64,000 nucleotides of DNA from Marinobacter sp. F4206 (GTDB lineage: Bacteria > Pseudomonadota > Gammaproteobacteria > Pseudomonadales > Oleiphilaceae). Below are positions 60,872 to 64,000 of this stretch, piece by piece (within the stretch, counting starts at the first letter, position 1; each line of letters begins with the position of its first letter). Where the stretch lies: assembly GCF_019392195.1 (NCBI RefSeq), contig NZ_JAHXKI010000002.1, positions 620,001-684,000 of the forward strand, given 5' to 3'. A program made the position numbers and the translations under genes. The notes under the pieces are model-generated. The model saw only the letters and a program-made list of their open reading frames with translations, was not told where the DNA came from and ran no database searches.

Positions 60872-63385
60872 TCAGGGATGGCTACCGGCTTGCTCCGGTT
60901 GCTCCGATGCTCGCTGGACGTTACGGTACATCCAGGCCAGCCCGAGCAAGGCCAGCCCCAGCCCCATGAAAGCTGCGACCCGCCAGAGTCCTTGCAAGCC
61001 AGCCATGTCGATGAGGAAAATCTTGGCAATCACGATGCCCAGCAACGCCATGCCAGCTTTGTACAGTAGGGCGTTGGCCCGCCTGGTGGAATAGACGATG
61101 ACGGCGATGGCGTACAACATGCCGATGACCGAGTAGCTGTAGAGCTCGCCCTCACTCATGCCGAACGACGCGGCCATTTCACCGCCCTGCCACAACTGCC
61201 GTATCTCCATGGCGGTGAACAACAGGAAGCCGGCGGCAGCCAGGCACAGGGACCAGAGCCGGGGAGCCAGCTGAGGGAACCGGCTGACCATGAGCGCCAA
61301 CAGGACCGGGCCACCGAAGGCCGGAAGGAGCAGGTTGAAGATCGGGGTGTCGCCAACGCTGCTTTCGGCCCACCAGGGGTTCAGCAGGATCAGTATCGAG
61401 AGATAACTCAAAGAGGCCAGCACGAGGAGCATCCGGGCGAACAGACGATACAGCCAGGCCAGCGATTGGCTCGCGCCGGCACGCACCATATAGGTGACAC
61501 TGAGGGATCCCCAGAGCAGCGTGTTGATCGCGGCCTCGGTCAGGCTGTATTCGTGGGCAAAGATATCGCCGTCATAGAGCCAGTAACGCAGCTCGGTACC
61601 CAGAAACAACACCAGCAGGTGCAGGGTTGCCCCTTCCAGCCACGGGCGAATGCTATGCCCTTTCATCGACAATCGCGTCGCGATCGCTGCCAACAGCGTT
61701 GCCCCGCCGTAGGTCCACAGAGACCAGTGCAGATCATCCGCATAGCCCTGCAGCCAGGGATTGAATGTCAGCCGTGCGACCACCAGCGCCAGGGCGGCTT
61801 TCAGGAGCAGGTACAGTTCCGGCATGGCGTAACGCCGGGCCAGCCAGGTGAGGCTGACAAACTGGACCGAAAGCGCCAGCGTCAGAGAGGCCTCACGGAC
61901 AATCATCACCGCCGCCAGGGTATAGCTGACGTGCGCCGCGAGGATGGCCCAGACCACCCCGGTGCGGAACGTTTCGCGACGTTCCATCTGCGACGCCATC
62001 ACACCGTAGAGGCCTCCGACCAGCAAGGTGGTTACCGCCCAGACCGATGAAGTTTCATAGCCGTGCAGCAGCAACCATCCGAGAACCAGCCACACCAGTG
62101 GCGATAACAGGGTCAGGGACGCCCAGCGCCGCTGGTCGCTGTGGCGCACCCACTGCCAGAGCCCGACAGCGACGGTGAGAATGGCCGCGGCCACGAGGTA
62201 ACCGAAGAAGCCGCCCGGCTGGTCCGCCGGCCAGGGCACCAGATATCCGTCCCCGGGGCCCAGACTGCCCCGGAGCACGAGCCACCCGCCTGCACTGACC
62301 ACCACACTCGCCCAGGGTAGATACCAGATCCCACCGCGGCTCTGGGGAATCAACGCGGTTACCGGCAGGATCAGCAACCAGCTCCAGTACACAGGGCTGG
62401 TATCAAGCTGGATAGCCATTGAAAAGCCCCAGGCCGCCAGCAACGGCAGGAAGGCCTGCCACAACCTTTGCTCCCCGACCCCTTGATTGCCCCGCAATAC
62501 GCCAAAGCCCACCATCAATCCCGCCAGGTACCAGGGTATGGACGCCCCGACAGGCTCCGCCGAGGTCCCCAGGAACCACCATAGCAACGCTCCGGCCAGG
62601 GTGGCGTACCACAGCCAGTCGCGGAACACGTAACGCATCAGCAGCAGGGAACTCAATGTAATCAGGAAACTGTACGACAGCACAAAGGCGACACTGCCGT
62701 CGTCGCTCCCGATCAGCAGAGGCACCAGGTAAGCGCCGCTCAACCCCATGATGGCGAGTAATGGCCCATGAACCAGCGACAGGGCCATGGTCACCAGAGA
62801 CACGGACGCCAGCCCGACCAGCCCCACTGTGGCACTGATAAACCCGAAATGATGCACACCCGCCAGCAGGGCCGCATACAGCGTGATGCTGCCGCCGCCG
62901 GCCAGGGCCGCGAACACTTGGTCCGTGCCCATGTGTCGGCGCCTGAGGACCTCGGCACCAAGGTGCAGGGCAAGGCCGCTGATCAGGGCGAGCAACAGCT
63001 GCTGCAGCGGTCCAATCAGACCGGCATTGATGGAGTGGCTGACCATGAAAATACCGGCAAGCCCCACGCTGAGACCGCCCAGCCAGACCATCCAGTTCTC
63101 TTTCAGCGCCTGAACAAGGTGGGCAGACCGAGGAAGTTCCGTTGCCTCTGGTTGGGGGTCAGGTATTTCCGGCTCATCCAGGCTCAATGTGGCCGTTTGT
63201 TCCGGCTGACCAGTCTGGCGCCGAAGATGGACCACTTCCTGGCGGAGTTCATAAAGCTCACGCGCGAGCAAGTCCAGGCGAGAGGCCTGTTCACGACGCT
63301 GACGAAATGCCAGGACGCCAAGAATGGAGCCGACGGGGACCAGAATCAGTATACCAACCGCCAGCAGGATCAATACGACTTCCAA
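60872..63385 (-). CDS. DUF2339 giant membrane protein
   Basis: 837 residues with about twenty or more membrane helices. An N-terminal membrane helix is followed by a coiled-coil-like stretch (ASRLDLLARELYELRQEVVHLRRQTG) and a Pro-rich linker, then the helix array with the family block NWMVWLGGLSVGLAGIFMVSHSINAGLIGP. DUF2339 has no established function. It follows the DUF2750 gene on the same strand, 28 bases apart. Confidence 0.85.
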   Translation of the reverse strand: MEVVLILLAVGILILVPVGSILGVLAFRQRREQASRLDLLARELYELRQEVVHLRRQTGQPEQTATLSLDEPEIPDPQPEATELPRSAHLVQALKENWMVWLGGLSVGLAGIFMVSHSINAGLIGPLQQLLLALISGLALHLGAEVLRRRHMGTDQVFAALAGGGSITLYAALLAGVHHFGFISATVGLVGLASVSLVTMALSLVHGPLLAIMGLSGAYLVPLLIGSDDGSVAFVLSYSFLITLSSLLLMRYVFRDWLWYATLAGALLWWFLGTSAEPVGASIPWYLAGLMVGFGVLRGNQGVGEQRLWQAFLPLLAAWGFSMAIQLDTSPVYWSWLLILPVTALIPQSRGGIWYLPWASVVVSAGGWLVLRGSLGPGDGYLVPWPADQPGGFFGYLVAAAILTVAVGLWQWVRHSDQRRWASLTLLSPLVWLVLGWLLLHGYETSSVWAVTTLLVGGLYGVMASQMERRETFRTGVVWAILAAHVSYTLAAVMIVREASLTLALSVQFVSLTWLARRYAMPELYLLLKAALALVVARLTFNPWLQGYADDLHWSLWTYGGATLLAAIATRLSMKGHSIRPWLEGATLHLLVLFLGTELRYWLYDGDIFAHEYSLTEAAINTLLWGSLSVTYMVRAGASQSLAWLYRLFARMLLVLASLSYLSILILLNPWWAESSVGDTPIFNLLLPAFGGPVLLALMVSRFPQLAPRLWSLCLAAAGFLLFTAMEIRQLWQGGEMAASFGMSEGELYSYSVIGMLYAIAVIVYSTRRANALLYKAGMALLGIVIAKIFLIDMAGLQGLWRVAAFMGLGLALLGLAWMYRNVQRASEQPEQAGSHP

Positions 63386-63413
63386 GCCCTGCTCACCCTC
63401 TAACCAGGCCTTT

Positions 63414-63797
63414 TCAGAAACTCGACAGCTCGTCCTGCAGGTCGCGCTTCAGTTCTTCCGGCTCGGTAATCCAGAGGGTACCGTCTGCGCCTGGAAATAC
63501 GCCAACGTCCAGACCGTCCCGGGTCAGACCTGGCACCCATTTCTTGAAGAAATCCGGCAGGGAAATGCTTTTCGGCGAGAGCTCATCCGAGCCGCCCGCA
63601 TAGTTGGCGGCAAACGCGGCGCTCGGCCAGACCGGCAAGTGCGACACGCCCTCGTCTTCCGAAACAATCTTCAGAAAGCGGTTATCGGCGTTGACCAGAA
63701 TCCAGATCTCGCGCTCTTCGAGCACTTCACTCAGAAAGTAGTCATACCGCTCTTCACCGGTCAGCTCGAGTACTTCATTTAACGGATCACTGCTCAT
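63414..63797 (-). CDS. DUF2750 protein
   Basis: 127 residues. GEERYDYFLSEVLEEREIWILVNADNRFLKI and LPVWPSAAFAANY match DUF2750, with SLPDFFKKWVPGLTRDGLDVGVFPGADGTLWITEPEELKRDL at the end. A small soluble family with no known function. Likely co-transcribed with the DUF2339 gene. Confidence 0.78.
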   Translation of the reverse strand: MSSDPLNEVLELTGEERYDYFLSEVLEEREIWILVNADNRFLKIVSEDEGVSHLPVWPSAAFAANYAGGSDELSPKSISLPDFFKKWVPGLTRDGLDVGVFPGADGTLWITEPEELKRDLQDELSSF

Positions 63798-63880
63798 TTC
63801 TATCGACTACTCCCCTGGAAAACTGTCAACGTCTTTCGCTCAGGAGACTAGCACGAATTGCTCCGAAACATCTTTTCCCG

Positions 63881-64000
63881 TTACAGCCCGAGGTGCTGAA
63901 TAATCGCCTCGGGGTCCTGGCGCACCAGGTCCTTATCAATGGACTTTACCACCGCTGTCAGGCAGTCCTTGCTCAGATGATGCCGCAACGCCCCGAGAAA
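63881..64000 (-). CDS. C-terminal fragment of an unidentified protein (cut by window edge)
   Basis: The last 40 codons, ending in TAA at 63881-63883, read FLGALRHHLSKDC...RQDPEAIIQHLGL. The frame is open to the end of the window. The fragment is too short for me to name the family. It lies upstream of, and on the same strand as, the DUF2750 gene. Confidence 0.5.
   Translation of the reverse strand, partial: FLGALRHHLSKDCLTAVVKSIDKDLVRQDPEAIIQHLGL

Noticed and set aside
1..64000. CRISPR arrays, tRNA or rRNA genes, insertion sequences, prophage or toxin-antitoxin genes
   Set aside because: I saw no regularly spaced repeats, no cloverleaf-like conserved tRNA segments, no transposase or integrase motifs and no phage structural genes in the window.

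Overview
The window is a dense, GC-rich stretch of bacterial chromosome with about 65 protein genes, mostly short intergenic gaps and no rRNA or tRNA gene that I could recognise. The gene set points to a marine, hydrocarbon-associated gammaproteobacterium, most like Marinobacter: an AlkB alkane hydroxylase with a divergent AraC-type regulator, a haloalkane dehalogenase, a TRAP transporter, BCCT and DAACS carriers, an EF-P-like YeiP/EfpL protein, a PEP-CTERM exported protein and a DUF2182/DUF1326 pair. The genus is an inference from gene content and protein style; no marker gene is present to prove it.

Layout. 1-2.2 kb: the end of methylmalonate-semialdehyde dehydrogenase, then a GMC oxidoreductase. 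2.2-7.6 kb: an SDR-like protein, a frameshifted small secreted-protein gene, mtgA, a DUF2244 protein, an alpha/beta hydrolase, a GlxA-type AraC regulator and an amino-acid-type binding protein. 7.8-10.5 kb: a lipid kinase diverging from an Asp/Glu racemase-superfamily gene and a haloalkane dehalogenase. 10.5-15.6 kb: two overlapping DMT exporters, a six-hairpin glycosidase overlapping a TVP38 protein, and a TIGR02647 protein. 15.7-22.1 kb: rsuA, a DAACS symporter, a FrnE-like DsbA protein, a BCCT carrier, a shikimate-kinase-like protein, a YHS protein and a lytic transglycosylase. 22.2-25.5 kb: an ATP-grasp enzyme and a CocE/NonD hydrolase forming a two-gene unit with its own promoter-like site. 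25.6-28.4 kb: a LysE exporter and a Crp/Fnr regulator, divergent from a class II aldolase and HD-domain pair.

28.6-43.7 kb is the most coherent block. A LysR regulator precedes a DUF1445 protein (D-glutamate cyclase family), a complete TRAP transporter and the three 5-oxoprolinase subunits PxpA, PxpB and PxpC. PutA (proline to glutamate) and a short large-type NAD-glutamate dehydrogenase (glutamate to 2-oxoglutarate) converge on this operon, and an Lrp-type regulator diverges from the dehydrogenase. Together they would take up 5-oxoproline or a related acid, open it to glutamate, feed in proline, and burn glutamate through the TCA cycle.

43.6-51 kb holds small conserved genes: a thioesterase, DUF6524, DUF502, DCC and DUF4242 proteins, EfpL, a beta-hydroxyacid dehydrogenase, and DUF2182 with DUF1326. 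51.2-54.2 kb is the alkB/araC region, with a palindromic intergenic site. 54.1-60.8 kb has a threonine aldolase, a crotonase, a PEP-CTERM protein, a GST with a TfoX-like protein, an M17 aminopeptidase and a zinc metallopeptidase-like protein. Two 30-bp inverted copies of a DnaA-box element flank the 56.1-59.7 kb segment. The window ends with a giant DUF2339 membrane protein, a DUF2750 protein and a cut-off gene.
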